Assembly: GCF_026015885.1 (NCBI RefSeq)
Contig: NZ_JAPDUG010000001.1
Coordinates: 868,001 to 932,000 of the forward strand
DNA from: Halocynthiibacter sp. SDUM655004
GTDB taxonomy: Bacteria; Pseudomonadota; Alphaproteobacteria; Rhodobacterales; Rhodobacteraceae
DNA length: 64,000 nt
Direction: 5' to 3'
The notes beneath the pieces are model-generated. The model was not told where the DNA came from. It saw only the letters and a list, made by a program, of their open reading frames with translations, and made no database searches. Shown here piece by piece: positions 38,041 through 46,864 of the stretch. The translations under genes were made by a program, and so were the position numbers. The number at the start of each line of letters is the position of its first letter. The first letter of the stretch is position 1.

Positions 38041-38949
38041 ATGCCGCTAAGCCCAGAACAACTTGCCGAAATCGAGGCCCTTCGCGGCAATCCACAGCCG
38101 ACGCTTCGCGCAGTTGCCCCGGGCATGGAGAAACACCTCTATACGGCGCAGGAAGTTCTGGATCATGGGTTTGTTCGGGTTGTGGATTACATGGGCGACG
38201 ATGCCGCGATCTGTCAGGCCGCGCGTGTTTCCTATGGCAAAGGCACGAAATCTGTACAGAACGACGCGGGCCTGATCCGCTATTTGATGCGCCATTGGCA
38301 CAGCACGCCGTTCGAGATGTGCGAAGTTAAGCTTCACGTTAAGCTTCCGGTCTTCGTTGCGCGCCAGTGGATCCGTCACCGGACGGCCAACGTCAATGAA
38401 TATTCCGCACGGTACTCGATCCTTGATCGTGAGTTTTACATCCCCGCTCCAGAGAACCTCGCGGCACAATCCACGATTAACAATCAAGGCCGCGGTGAAA
38501 CTCTTTCAGGCGAAGAGGCGGCGCGTGTGCTGGATATTCTGAAGTCCGATGCGAACCGTGCGTATGACCATTATGAATCCATGATGTCGGACGAAGGCCA
38601 GCAAGGATTGGCGCGTGAATTGGCGCGGATGAACCTGCCGAGCAACATTTACACGCAATGGTATTGGAAGGTTGATCTCCACAATCTGTTCCACTTCCTG
38701 CGACTTCGGGCAGATAGTCATGCGCAATACGAGATCCGTGTTTACGCGGATGCAATTGCCAATGTCGTTAAGGACTGGGTGCCAGCTGCGTATGGCGCGT
38801 TCGAAGATTACCGCATGGGCGGCGCGAACCTGAGCGCGCAAGCGCTCGATATTGTGCGCCGCAAGCTGGCTGGCGAAACTGTGACGCAGGAAAACTCCGG
38901 TATGAGCGCGCGCGAATGGCGCGAGCTCGTTGACATTCTAGAGGGATAA
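38041..38949 (+). CDS. thyX: FAD-dependent thymidylate synthase
   Basis: This 302-residue flavoenzyme makes dTMP using methylene-tetrahydrofolate and NADPH. The ThyX signature [15 protein letters not shown] is seen, with the preceding PVFVARQWI. The length is at the long end for alphaproteobacterial ThyX. The ATG follows GAGG. It has its own terminator at the 3' end and no operon partners. Its presence means that thyA may be absent from this genome. Confidence 0.95.
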   Translation: MPLSPEQLAEIEALRGNPQPTLRAVAPGMEKHLYTAQEVLDHGFVRVVDYMGDDAAICQAARVSYGKGTKSVQNDAGLIRYLMRHWHSTPFEMCEVKLHVKLPVFVARQWIRHRTANVNEYSARYSILDREFYIPAPENLAAQSTINNQGRGETLSGEEAARVLDILKSDANRAYDHYESMMSDEGQQGLARELARMNLPSNIYTQWYWKVDLHNLFHFLRLRADSHAQYEIRVYADAIANVVKDWVPAAYGAFEDYRMGGANLSAQALDIVRRKLAGETVTQENSGMSAREWRELVDILEG

Positions 38950-38954
38950 AAGCG

Positions 38955-38986
38955 AACTGGCCGCGATCACATGGTGGCCAGTTTTG
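38955..38986 (+). terminator. Rho-independent terminator of thyX
   Basis: An 8-bp stem (38955-38962 with 38976-38983) is followed by GTTTTG. It lies within the end of the convergent SGNH hydrolase gene, whose stop codon sits in the loop. Confidence 0.65.
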
Positions 38987-39596
38987 CAGCAACGGCGAGG
39001 CCGAGGCGGGTGTGCATTTCTGCTCCATAGTGGACGCCATCTATGGGGCTGACGTCTACAAATTTTCCGCCATCAAGGAACTCAATGCCCTTGGCTGAGG
39101 CAAGGTCTTGCAAAAGTGGCGTCAGCGCACGGGATTTTGGCTCGGCATCCCTGAATTTTTCCTTAAGGAATCCGGTCTCGCGCACAGGGGGCGGCGCGAT
39201 CAGCAAAATCTTAAACCCGCTGTGCCGTTTCTGAATGTCTTCGCTTAGCGCGTAATCGACAAGACCTTCGATATGGCTTGCCACTGTCTTTGCGTCTAGT
39301 CCAAACGCGGTTTTTACATCGTTTGTACCAAGCATCAGCGTCATGACATCAAGCGGACCGTGGCTATTCAGCGCAATCGCAAGCCCGAGTCGGCCATCCA
39401 TATGAGCGCCCATGTCTGGATCGGGGGTTGCAGCCGTTCGGCCGGGCAATCCTTCTTCAATCAGATCACACCCCAGTTCCGCCTGAACGATACCGGTCCA
39501 ACGCTCTTCAGGTGCGAGGCGTTCATAGATGTCGTCGGCAAACTTCGGCAGGGTTCCGTGTGTGTTGCTGTCGCCGAATGTCAGTAGTCGAGTCAT
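38967..39596 (-). CDS. SGNH/GDSL-family hydrolase
   Basis: The 209-residue protein has block I LLTFGDSNTHGT with the nucleophile Ser9 (MTRLLTFGDS), the LMLGTNDVK block with oxyanion Asn, and DGVHYG near the C-terminus with the catalytic Asp-x-x-His. This is the aryl esterase type (like the SGNH enzymes of Mycobacterium smegmatis), without a signal peptide. ATG 39596 is the only start before the Ser block. It converges on thyX with tail-to-tail overlap of the terminator. Confidence 0.88.
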   Translation of the reverse strand: MTRLLTFGDSNTHGTLPKFADDIYERLAPEERWTGIVQAELGCDLIEEGLPGRTAATPDPDMGAHMDGRLGLAIALNSHGPLDVMTLMLGTNDVKTAFGLDAKTVASHIEGLVDYALSEDIQKRHSGFKILLIAPPPVRETGFLKEKFRDAEPKSRALTPLLQDLASAKGIEFLDGGKFVDVSPIDGVHYGAEMHTRLGLAVAAKLATM

Positions 39597-39638
39597 GCTT
39601 CCCCCATGTTTTCGCGCTATAAGATCATAGTTTACATA

Positions 39639-39671
39639 CAAAAACACCCCGCAGAAAACTGCGAGGTGTTC
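39639..39671 (-). terminator. Rho-independent terminator of the first csp gene
   Basis: On the minus strand the stem AACACC-x-CGCAG / CTGCG-x-GGTGTT encloses TTTT and is followed by a TTTTTG run. It lies 35 bases behind the csp stop codon. Confidence 0.85.
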
Positions 39672-39704
39672 ATCGTCCGGCCTAAGAAAGGCGCGAAAAC
39701 TTGC

Positions 39705-39914
39705 TTAGTCAACCAATGCGAGGTCACCAGCAGAGGCGCGACCGTCGCGACCTTCTTGCAGTTCGTACTCGATCTTTTGGTTGTCGGCGAGGCCAGTCAG
39801 ACCAGCGCGCTCAACAGCAGAGATGTGTACAAATACATCAGAGCCGCCTGCGTCAGGTGCGATAAAGCCGAAGCCTTTAGTAGTGTTAAACCATTTTACG
39901 GTGCCAGTAGCCAT
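39705..39914 (-). CDS. Cold-shock protein (CspA family), copy A
   Basis: This 69-residue cold-shock domain protein contains KGFGFIAP (RNP1) and DVFVHISAVE (RNP2), so it binds single-stranded RNA and DNA. It is nearly identical to the second copy at 40168-40377, with differences mainly in the second half. A 253-base gap lies before it and may include a long leader, which is typical of cold-shock genes. It has its own terminator. Confidence 0.94.
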   Translation of the reverse strand: MATGTVKWFNTTKGFGFIAPDAGGSDVFVHISAVERAGLTGLADNQKIEYELQEGRDGRASAGDLALVD

Positions 39915-40121
39915 CCCGTTTCTCCTTTGTCTTGCCGCCCACAGTATGTGGCAGCTTGGTGATCAGCCCTTGTTTAGTAATCGTTCCGGCTGCTTGTTTA
40001 GAGAAGGCGGGTAGATAAAGTCTGTCGTCACAAAAGCCGTATGAGGTGTTTTTACTGTCTTAGCAAGTATTTCCTTTGCATCAGGCAGAAAAACGCTGGG
40101 GCACAATATTCCCCAGATACG

Positions 40122-40152
40122 CAAAAACGGCCCGAAAGCTCAGGCCGTTTCA
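40122..40152 (-). terminator. Rho-independent terminator of the second csp gene
   Basis: On the minus strand an AACGGCC...GGCCGTT stem is followed by TTTTTG. It lies 16 bases behind the stop of csp copy B, so the two csp genes are separate transcripts or only partly co-transcribed. Confidence 0.85.
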
Positions 40153-40167
40153 AATAAACGCGGCGGA

Positions 40168-40377
40168 TTATCCGACCGCCTTGAGGTTGCCAGCGGACTC
40201 GCGTCCGTCGCGTCCAGCAACGAGTTCATATTCGATTTTCTGGTTGTCGGCGAGACCGGTCATGCCGGCTTGTTCTACTGCGGAAATGTGGACAAATACA
40301 TCAGATCCGCCTGCATCAGGCGCAATAAAGCCATAACCTTTAGTTGTGTTAAACCATTTGACGGTGCCAGTGGCCAT
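40168..40377 (-). CDS. Cold-shock protein (CspA family), copy B
   Basis: The 69-residue protein is the tandem paralogue of the one at 39705-39914. RNP1 is KGYGFIAP and RNP2 DVFVHISAVE. Different residues cluster near the end (GMTGLADNQKIEYELVAGRDGRESAG). It lies 253 bases upstream of copy A in the same direction, each with its own terminator. Likely an RNA chaperone; expression under cold or stationary phase cannot be read from sequence. Confidence 0.94.
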   Translation of the reverse strand: MATGTVKWFNTTKGYGFIAPDAGGSDVFVHISAVEQAGMTGLADNQKIEYELVAGRDGRESAGNLKAVG

Positions 40378-40597
40378 CCGTTTTACTCCCTGTTAGTTAT
40401 CTTACCCAATCGCGGAATTGCGGCGGGCCGTGCAGCCAGGTCTTTAACTGTTCCGGCTGCCCCGAAAGCAAGGAGCGGACGTCTTGAGATCTGTGAACAC
40501 GCATAAATCGTTAGCGGTAAATGACAAAAAGGCAAGAAAAAATCCTTACTTCCGGTTGTGGCAGGGGTATAGAAGCGAGGTGTAACAGGGGAATGAC

Positions 40598-40924
40598 ATG
40601 CGATTTTGGGGTCTGAAAAACTGCGATACATGCCGCCGAGCGGCAAAGGAATTGGAGGCCGCAGGCTATGATCTTGAGCGTGTTGATGTGCGTTCGGACG
40701 GCGTTGAGCGCGGCGATCTTGAACGGTTTTTCGAGGCGTTTGGTGATGCTTTGGTAAATCGCCGCTCAACCACATGGCGAGCGCTGGATGACGCCGAGCG
40801 TGCTGGTGATGCGATTGATCTCTTGATCGCGCACCCAACATTGATGAAGCGCCCCGTGATTGAACACGATGGGGCGCTTTATCTTGGATATGGTGCTGAC
40901 GTTAGGTCAGTCTTGATTGGATAA
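40598..40924 (+). CDS. ArsC/Spx-family protein (YffB-like)
   Basis: The 108-residue thioredoxin-fold protein begins MRFWGLKNCDTCRRAAKELE, with the active-site pair Cys9-x2-Cys12, and includes RRSTTWRAL and KRPVI, typical of the Spx/YffB group of arsenate-reductase-like proteins. The group includes both redox and non-catalytic members. It faces the minus-strand bufferin-like operon and has no clear regulatory link to it. Confidence 0.85.
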   Translation: MRFWGLKNCDTCRRAAKELEAAGYDLERVDVRSDGVERGDLERFFEAFGDALVNRRSTTWRALDDAERAGDAIDLLIAHPTLMKRPVIEHDGALYLGYGADVRSVLIG

Positions 40925-40964
40925 ATTGCTTCTAGTCGATTGAAATTTATATATTTTATCTTGA

Positions 40965-41519
40965 CTATCGCACAATTCCGGTTTTGTTTGCCAGCAAGCG
41001 ATCTAGCGAAATTGGCCCTGCGCCTTTCAGAACAAGAATGACGAGAGTCGTGATCCAGAACAGGCGTTGATCCATGATGACGCCATCGCTGGCGCGGTCA
41101 AACCATGCGCCGTATTGGGTTGCGCCGTGGCCGTAAATATCGGTCAGACTCTGTACAATCACAAAGCCGATCATCCCAACTGCTGCCAAGCGCGTAAACA
41201 ATCCCAACAGGATAAGTGCGGGAAGGATGAACTCTGCGTACATGCCTGCCATGACCACGAGCCAATGGAATACGCCAAGCTGTGATGTGTCGTAATTTAC
41301 GGCCTCAAAAGTTTTGGGAAAAATTTGAGCATATGCACCCGTTGAAGGCGATAAAAAGCCTAAAAATCCATCACCTAGCTTGGTCATGGCCGATCCCCAA
41401 AAGTAAAAAAGCAGGGTTGCGGCGAAGGTGAAACGGGCGAGAGTCGGCAAAAGCCAATCGCCCGCGAGCCGCTCAATGAATGAAAATACGCCGTTATAGA
41501 GGTTAACGATCATGGACAT
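40965..41519 (-). CDS. DoxX-family membrane protein, end of bufferin-like operon
   Basis: The 184-residue protein has four membrane segments and the DoxX pattern (RFTFAATLLFYFWGSAMTKLGDG, VMAGMYAEFILPALILLGLFTRLAAVGM). DoxX proteins occur with DUF692/DUF2063 genes in bufferin operons, where the role is unclear, perhaps redox or anchoring. It follows bufC by one base and uses an AGGAG site inside the bufC end. The four genes 43534-40965 read as one transcription unit. Confidence 0.85.
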   Translation of the reverse strand: MSMIVNLYNGVFSFIERLAGDWLLPTLARFTFAATLLFYFWGSAMTKLGDGFLGFLSPSTGAYAQIFPKTFEAVNYDTSQLGVFHWLVVMAGMYAEFILPALILLGLFTRLAAVGMIGFVIVQSLTDIYGHGATQYGAWFDRASDGVIMDQRLFWITTLVILVLKGAGPISLDRLLANKTGIVR

Positions 41520-41520
41520 G

Positions 41521-42288
41521 TCAGGTCTCCTTTGGCGATGAGATTTTGGTTATTGCGGCCCCTGCGAGGAGAAGGCCGAGCGTGCGCGAGAGATCAAAGC
41601 CCGCGTCGAGGTTGGCGGCGGCTTCGAGCGCGGTTGCAAATGTCTTGTCTTCGCTAAGCGCTGTTAGGAATGCGGCTTCGGCGTCGGTGATCCGGTGGAC
41701 TTCTGGATCAAACTCCGGCCGAATGATTAGAACATTTTGCGCACCTGAAAGGTTTGTTGGCTGTGTATCTGTTGTGTTGGCCACGTAAATCGCATGGATC
41801 GGCCAATTTGACGTCATGACTTTTAGAGACGGTGCCAAGGTCAGGCGGCTTTGCATCAACACGTCTGGAGGCAAGTTTTGCAAGTCTTCCGGTGAAATCG
41901 GCGTGGTGTCCGCCGCGTGGTAGCTTTTGCGGATTGCTAGTTCGAGGCGGGCCACATCGGCCAGATACGGATAGGCCGCCACAGGCTCAAACCCTTCAAG
42001 GAAAGCGGGCATATCCTCGCCATAGTGCATCATCAACGGTGAACGCGGCGGGAACTGCCGCAGGTGAACTCCGGCAAGCGCCTTGAAGAACTCGTCGCCA
42101 AGCAACTTGTGGATAACCGGATAGGCGACGATCAACGCTTCGGTTAGGGAAACGGCGACGTTGTTGCGATATACCGCAAAGCGCTTGTCGGCCACATTGT
42201 TTTGCGGATCAACGAGGCCCGACGGGGTCGCGCGATCCGGATCAAGCAGCGCGGCGATAAACTCGGATTGTGTGACAGCCTCAGTCAT
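41521..42288 (-). CDS. bufC: DUF2063 protein, predicted bufferin maturation partner
   Basis: This 255-residue protein has the HvfC/BufC N-terminal helical domain (FIAALLDPDRATPSGLVDPQNNVADKRFAVYRNNVAVSLTEAL) and a C-terminal domain. DUF2063 proteins act as leader-binding partners of MNIO enzymes. The ATG at 42288 overlaps the upstream bufB stop by four bases (ATGA), so the two are made together. Two Tyr-Pro and Pro-Arg motifs mid-sequence (FPPRSPLMMHYGEDMPAFL) are typical. Symbol by family analogy. Confidence 0.85.
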   Translation of the reverse strand: MTEAVTQSEFIAALLDPDRATPSGLVDPQNNVADKRFAVYRNNVAVSLTEALIVAYPVIHKLLGDEFFKALAGVHLRQFPPRSPLMMHYGEDMPAFLEGFEPVAAYPYLADVARLELAIRKSYHAADTTPISPEDLQNLPPDVLMQSRLTLAPSLKVMTSNWPIHAIYVANTTDTQPTNLSGAQNVLIIRPEFDPEVHRITDAEAAFLTALSEDKTFATALEAAANLDAGFDLSRTLGLLLAGAAITKISSPKET

Positions 42289-43145
42289 ACGGTTGCCGTT
42301 TGCAAAACCTGCGTGGCGCGCGCCGCTTCGCTTGCGAGCGTTTGCCATTCGGGAACGTCATTGTCCCATTCGATCAGGCTCGGCTTTATGCCGCCGCGTT
42401 TGATTGTATAGCGGTACATTTCCCAAACGGGCTCTGCAACGGGGGTGCCGTGACTGTCGATCAGGAGTGGGTCACCGTTTTCATCTGTGTCTTCTTCGTG
42501 ACCGGCAAGATGAATCTCCGAAACCAGATCAAGCGGGAAAGCGTCGATGTAACTATAGGGATCGGTTTTTTGGTTGGTGGCGGAGATGAAGACGTTGTTC
42601 ACGTCAAAAAGGAGGCCACACCCCGTTCTGGCCGCGGTCTCGCGCAGAAACTCTGTTTCCGGAATTTGGGTTTCAGCGAAATTAAGATAGGCGGACGGGT
42701 TTTCGAGCAGCATCCGACGGCCAACATGCTCCTGAACATGGTCAATATGTTCGCAAATTCGGGCAAGGGTTTCTTCGGTATAGGGCAGGGGAAGTAGATC
42801 GTTCATGAACCCCATATCGTGGGTAGACCATGCAAGATGCTCGGAGAAACTCGCGGGCTGAAGCCAGTCGATCAGGTGTTTCAAACGGTCAAGATGGTCG
42901 CGATCAAGCGGCCCTTCGCCGCCAATAGAAAGGCCCACGCCGTGAACTGAAATCGGAAAGCGTTCGGAGAGGGCGCGGAGTTGCGCGATTGGGCGTCCGC
43001 CATCTCCCATGTAGTTCTCGGCATGAATTTCGAGCCACTCAACAGGGCTCGCGTCATTCATAATTTCGGAGAAATGCTGCGGTTTATACCCAACACCAGC
43101 GCTGTCGGGCAGGCGGTCAAAACGGTGCGGGGAAACATCAAGCAT
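42285..43145 (-). CDS. bufB: DUF692/MNIO iron enzyme, predicted bufferin-modifying enzyme
   Basis: The 286-residue protein matches the DUF692 (MNIO, multinuclear non-heme iron oxidase) family: GVGYKPQHF, WLEIHAENYMGDGG, SVHGVGLSIGG, SFSEHLAWS, LLENPSAYL, LLFDVNNVFISATN and EIHLAGHEE are all MNIO blocks with His, Asp and Glu iron ligands. Such enzymes convert cysteines of peptide precursors into heterocycles. It stands behind the precursor-like gene and overlaps bufC, the usual bufABC order. The symbol is by family; the reaction here is inferred. Confidence 0.9.
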   Translation of the reverse strand: MLDVSPHRFDRLPDSAGVGYKPQHFSEIMNDASPVEWLEIHAENYMGDGGRPIAQLRALSERFPISVHGVGLSIGGEGPLDRDHLDRLKHLIDWLQPASFSEHLAWSTHDMGFMNDLLPLPYTEETLARICEHIDHVQEHVGRRMLLENPSAYLNFAETQIPETEFLRETAARTGCGLLFDVNNVFISATNQKTDPYSYIDAFPLDLVSEIHLAGHEEDTDENGDPLLIDSHGTPVAEPVWEMYRYTIKRGGIKPSLIEWDNDVPEWQTLASEAARATQVLQTATV

Positions 43146-43204
43146 GTTGATCTCCTGAGTATTTATTACATTTGTCAGTTGTTTGACGGAGAAATCAAGA
43201 AGTT

Positions 43205-43233
43205 GCGCCTCGCCCTGTGTGCAAGCGAGGCGC
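43205..43233 (-). other. Intercistronic hairpin between precursor and modifying-enzyme genes
   Basis: A 9-bp GC-rich stem (43225-43233 with 43205-43213) forms immediately after the precursor stop. No T-run follows on the minus strand (it continues AACTTCTTG), so full termination is unlikely. It may stabilise the precursor mRNA or reduce enzyme expression. Confidence 0.6.
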
Positions 43234-43240
43234 GGTTGTC

Positions 43241-43534
43241 TTATGCAGGAAGGTCGCGATCAAGCGCTTCGAGGGAGCCCATGCGGCCGCCTTCTACTTC
43301 CATTGTTGTGCATGTACCAGCAGCAACGAGTTTCCATGCGTTGCCTTGGTAATCGACAGTGGATGTGCCTGCACATGTTGTGCCTGGGCCAGCGGCACAG
43401 TCGTTTTCACCTGCGAGGGAGACACCGAAGCATTTTTCTTTTTCGCCATCCGCGGCGGCGGGGCCTGTTGTGTGGGCCGCAAGAGCAGCAGCGACAGCAC
43501 CAGCAACGGCAAGATTTTTCACAGTGTTGGACAT
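43241..43534 (-). CDS. bufA1: DUF2282 bufferin-like precursor peptide
   Basis: This 97-residue protein has a signal sequence (about 1-28, [16 protein letters not shown]...AAA) and a small core with Cys35, Cys46, Cys54 and Cys75. The pattern [35 protein letters not shown] (three blocks) is that of DUF2282 bufferin precursors (BufA1). In the described systems the cysteines become thiooxazole-type groups that bind copper. It is followed by bufB and bufC genes, which supports the assignment. The Cys-free tail ([19 protein letters not shown]) is acidic. Confidence 0.85.
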   Translation of the reverse strand: MSNTVKNLAVAGAVAAALAAHTTGPAAADGEKEKCFGVSLAGENDCAAGPGTTCAGTSTVDYQGNAWKLVAAGTCTTMEVEGGRMGSLEALDRDLPA

Positions 43535-43860
43535 CGGGATATTTCCTTTTTTTCAATAAAAGACTGTCACGCCAAAAGCGCGATGTCCAAACTCTAGGCG
43601 AGGGGGGCGTTAACAGGCCACTCACATCGGCGTTAATCACGGGCGCGTTAGGGAATGGGATCGTTTGTTAGCAAATGTGTCAGGCGCGGTTGAGAAGGAT
43701 TCCGTCAGAAATGCTATTAAAAACAACGTTTCTGGCGCGTGGCCGCGGCTTGGGGCGGTTTGAATTGTTACTGTTCCAAATGCATTCTGCACACAGATTG
43801 TAACAATTAAACGCAACAGTTCACAAATTCCGTCGCAAGTTTTTTGCAATTATTTCAAAA
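43535..43860. other. Upstream region of the bufferin-like operon, no gene seen
   Basis: About 326 bases lie between bufA1 and the thrS terminator. Reading frames here are short and lack coding character. The stretch nearest bufA1 is A/T-rich (43540-43565) and must carry its promoter and ribosome-binding site (AAAGGA). The imperfect palindrome TTTGTTAGCAAA at 43664-43675 is the only repeat I noticed. I could not recognise a metal-responsive or ECF-sigma promoter with confidence. Confidence 0.5.
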
Positions 43861-43893
43861 ATGAAAAGGGGCGCGCAATCAATTGCACGCCCC
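43861..43893 (-). terminator. Rho-independent terminator of thrS
   Basis: On the minus strand a 12-bp stem with one mismatch (43882-43893 with 43868-43879) is followed by TTTT and then further T-rich sequence. It lies about 20 bases after the thrS stop codon. Confidence 0.8.
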
Positions 43894-43914
43894 ATTTATA
43901 GATTTCTGCGGAAT

Positions 43915-45867
43915 TCAGGAGTCGCGCAGGTCTGGTGGCGTTGCGTCGAGCGCCAGTTCTTCTTTGATCTCGTCAAATGGCACAACCGTTGTCCGCTTCT
44001 CTCCGAGACGTCGGAGGGTGACGGTCCGGTCTTCAACTTCCTTCATGCCAACCGCAAGGATGACTGGAACTTTACCAAGGCTATGTTCACGAACCTTGTA
44101 GTTGATCTTCTCGTTGCGGATATCGGCTTCGGCGCGCACACCCAGACGGCGTAGGTCGGCGACAACTTCGTCGACGAAATCATTGGCGTCTGACACAATC
44201 GATGCCACCACAACCTGACGCGGCGCGAGCCAGAACGGCAGCTTGCCTGCGTGCTCTTCGATCAGAATGCCGATGAACCGTTCGAAGCTGCCCAAAGTTG
44301 CGCGGTGCAGCATGACGGGTGTGTGCTTTTCGCCATCTTCGCCAATGTAGGTTGCACCAAGGCGTTCGGGGATGATGAAATCTACCTGCAGGGTTCCGCA
44401 CTGCCAATCGCGTCCGATTGCGTCGGTCAGCACAAACTCCAGTTTCGGGCCATAGAATGCGCCTTCACCAGGGTTGAGGTCATATTCACAGCCCGCCGCG
44501 TCACAGGCTTCTTTTAGCAAGCGGTCGGCCTTGTCCCACTGTGAATCTGTTCCAGCGCGGGTTTCAGGGCGGTCCGAGAATTTAACCTTGAAACTTTCGA
44601 ACCCAAGATCACGATAGATATTGGCCAAGAAGGTCAGGAACCGCTTGGTTTCGGCTTCGATTTGGTTCTCGGTGCAGAAGATATGCGCGTCGTCCTGAGT
44701 AAACCCACGAACCCGCATGATGCCATGCAGGGCTCCAGAGGGCTCATACCGGTTGCACGACCCGAATTCCGCCATGCGCAGCGGCAAGTCGCGATAGGAT
44801 TTCAGGCCCTGCTTGAAAATTTCAACATGGCAAGGGCAGTTCATCGGTTTAAGCGCGTTAACGGCCTTTTCCCGAGCGTGCTCTTCGTCAACTTCGACGA
44901 TGAACATGTTTTCTTGGTATTTTTCCCAGTGGCCGGATGCTTCCCAAAGCTTGCGGTCGACAACCTGCGGCGTGTTCACTTCAACATAGCCGCCGCGCTT
45001 TTGCTGGCGACGCATGTAATCTTGAAGCTGGGTGTAAATTGTCCAGCCGTTTGGATGCCAGAAGATCTGTCCGGGGGCTTCTTCCTGCATGTGGAAAAGG
45101 TCCATCTCGCGGCCAAGTTTTCGGTGGTCGCGTTTAGCGGCTTCTTCGAGCATGTGGAGGTGCTTCTTCAGGCCGTCTTTGTTTTGGAAGGCCACACCGT
45201 AAATCCGCTGGAGCATCGCGCGGTCACTATCGCCGCGCCAATAGGCACCCGCAATTGACATCAGCTTGAATGCATCGCCCGGAACTTGGCCGGTGTGCTG
45301 CAAATGCGGTCCACGGCACAAATCTTGCCAGTCGCCGTGCCAGTACATGCGCAGCGGCTCGTCACCTGGAATGGATTCGATGAGCTCGACTTTATAGGGC
45401 TCATTGTTGGCCTCATAGAACGCCACCGCGCGGTCACGTTCCCAGATTTCGGTGGTCACGGGCTCGCGCTTGTTGATGATCTCTTTCATCTTCTTCTCGA
45501 TGACCTCTAGGTCTTCGGGAGTGAAAGGTTCTTTGCGGTCAAAATCGTAGTACCAGCCGTTTTTGATCACGGGGCCGATTGTGACTTTTACATCGGGCCA
45601 AATTTCCTGCACGGCGCGGGCCATGATGTGCGCGCAATCGTGGCGGATAAGCTCGAGCGCCTGATCCGCGTCTTTCATCGTATGGAGCGCGATGGACGAG
45701 TCTTCGGTGATTGGCCACTGAAGATCCCAATGCGCGCCGTTAACGGTTGCGGAGATTGCCTTTTTGGCAAGCGAATTAGAAATGCTCGCAGCAACTTCAG
45801 CAGGGGTTACGCCTGCGTCGTATTCACGGATATTGCCATCGGGAAGGGTGAGTGCGATCTGGGCCAT
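43915..45867 (-). CDS. thrS: Threonyl-tRNA synthetase
   Basis: The 650-residue class-II synthetase starts with a TGS domain ([26 protein letters not shown]) followed by the editing domain ([20 protein letters not shown], zinc His), the catalytic core (motif 2: [35 protein letters not shown], motif 3: [19 protein letters not shown]) and the anticodon domain. Length is typical. It has its own terminator and stands alone on the strand. The long 5' flank leads to a divergent alpha/beta hydrolase gene. Confidence 0.97.
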   Translation of the reverse strand: MAQIALTLPDGNIREYDAGVTPAEVAASISNSLAKKAISATVNGAHWDLQWPITEDSSIALHTMKDADQALELIRHDCAHIMARAVQEIWPDVKVTIGPVIKNGWYYDFDRKEPFTPEDLEVIEKKMKEIINKREPVTTEIWERDRAVAFYEANNEPYKVELIESIPGDEPLRMYWHGDWQDLCRGPHLQHTGQVPGDAFKLMSIAGAYWRGDSDRAMLQRIYGVAFQNKDGLKKHLHMLEEAAKRDHRKLGREMDLFHMQEEAPGQIFWHPNGWTIYTQLQDYMRRQQKRGGYVEVNTPQVVDRKLWEASGHWEKYQENMFIVEVDEEHAREKAVNALKPMNCPCHVEIFKQGLKSYRDLPLRMAEFGSCNRYEPSGALHGIMRVRGFTQDDAHIFCTENQIEAETKRFLTFLANIYRDLGFESFKVKFSDRPETRAGTDSQWDKADRLLKEACDAAGCEYDLNPGEGAFYGPKLEFVLTDAIGRDWQCGTLQVDFIIPERLGATYIGEDGEKHTPVMLHRATLGSFERFIGILIEEHAGKLPFWLAPRQVVVASIVSDANDFVDEVVADLRRLGVRAEADIRNEKINYKVREHSLGKVPVILAVGMKEVEDRTVTLRRLGEKRTTVVPFDEIKEELALDATPPDLRDS

Positions 45868-46064
45868 GAGAGCCTCCTCGTCAGTTTGGCGCCTACGAAA
45901 CGCCCGGTTGCGGGTTTGGTTTGGCGCCTTTTGCCGCGCGCAGAAGGCAAAGTCAACGGCCAGTGGGCGGGTTCATGGAAATTCGCAAGACCGGCGCAAG
46001 GTTGCGCTTGAAACGGGCGGGGGAAGTGGCCACCATCACAAGAAACAACCACCCAGAGGATACC

Positions 46065-46826
46065 ATGAGCACACCGAATTTCTTGAAGACCTCAACTGGC
46101 CGAAGCATTGCATATCACAAAACAGAGGGCGAGGGGCCCGGGGTCGTGTTTCTTGGCGGCTTCAAGTCTGACATGCAGGGGACCAAAGCCGTCTACCTTG
46201 AGGAATGGGCCAAGACGAACGGGCGCGCGTTTCTTAGGTTTGATTATTCGGGGCATGGTGAAAGCTCTGGTGAATTTACCGACGGCGCGATTGGCGAGTG
46301 GGCTGCCGATGCAATGGAAGCGATTGAAGAACTGACCGAAGGGCCGCAGGTTTTGGTGGGCTCGTCGATGGGGGGCTGGATATCGCTGCTCGTAGCGCGG
46401 AACATGCCAGAAAAACTCGCAGGCTTGGTCGGGATCGCTGCGGCTCCTGATTTCACCGAGGACGGCTTTTGGAATGGTTTCACTGACGCGCAGAAAGAAG
46501 AGCTTGCGCGTGACGGGCAGGTTGCCTTGCCGAGTGACTATGATGATGGCCCCTATATCATCACTGAAAAACTGATCGCAGAAGGGCGCGATCAGCTTGT
46601 GCTGCGCTCACCACTTTCCTTGCCATTTCCGGTTCGGTTTTTACAAGGGACCGCTGATGAGGATGTCTCGGTCGCGACGGCTGTGCAATTGTTAGAGCAC
46701 GCCGAGGGGGATGACATGCGCCTGACATTGGTTAAGGGGGCGGATCATAGATTTTCAACACCGGAATGTTTGAATTTGATAAGCAAAACCGTTGAAAAAG
46801 TGCTCGCTCGGGCGAAAAATGTTTAA
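46065..46826 (+). CDS. Alpha/beta hydrolase, ABHD10-like
   Basis: The 253-residue protein has VFLGGFKSDMQGTKA at the oxyanion side, the RFDYSGHGESSGEF strand, nucleophile elbow VLVGSSMGGWISL, and an Asp (FLQGTADEDVSV) and His (GADHRFS) for a Ser-Asp-His triad. The pattern resembles the ABHD10/palmitoyl-thioesterase-like group. The ATG follows AGAGGA. It may form a plus-strand unit with the next three genes (46865, 47798, 48229). Substrate unknown. Confidence 0.87.
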   Translation: MSTPNFLKTSTGRSIAYHKTEGEGPGVVFLGGFKSDMQGTKAVYLEEWAKTNGRAFLRFDYSGHGESSGEFTDGAIGEWAADAMEAIEELTEGPQVLVGSSMGGWISLLVARNMPEKLAGLVGIAAAPDFTEDGFWNGFTDAQKEELARDGQVALPSDYDDGPYIITEKLIAEGRDQLVLRSPLSLPFPVRFLQGTADEDVSVATAVQLLEHAEGDDMRLTLVKGADHRFSTPECLNLISKTVEKVLARAKNV

Positions 46827-46864
46827 AATTTGCAAGTCCGTTTCAGAGCAAAGGAGAGTGTTGA

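Noticed and set aside
43664-43675. TTTGTTAGCAAA imperfect palindrome upstream of the bufferin-like operon
   Set aside because: It resembles a split PccR half-site only by chance; spacing and core differ and there is no second copy.
43637-43849. Short minus-strand frame in the gap between thrS and bufA1
   Set aside because: Weak coding character, no ribosome-binding site, and Cys/Thr-rich composition without any family pattern.
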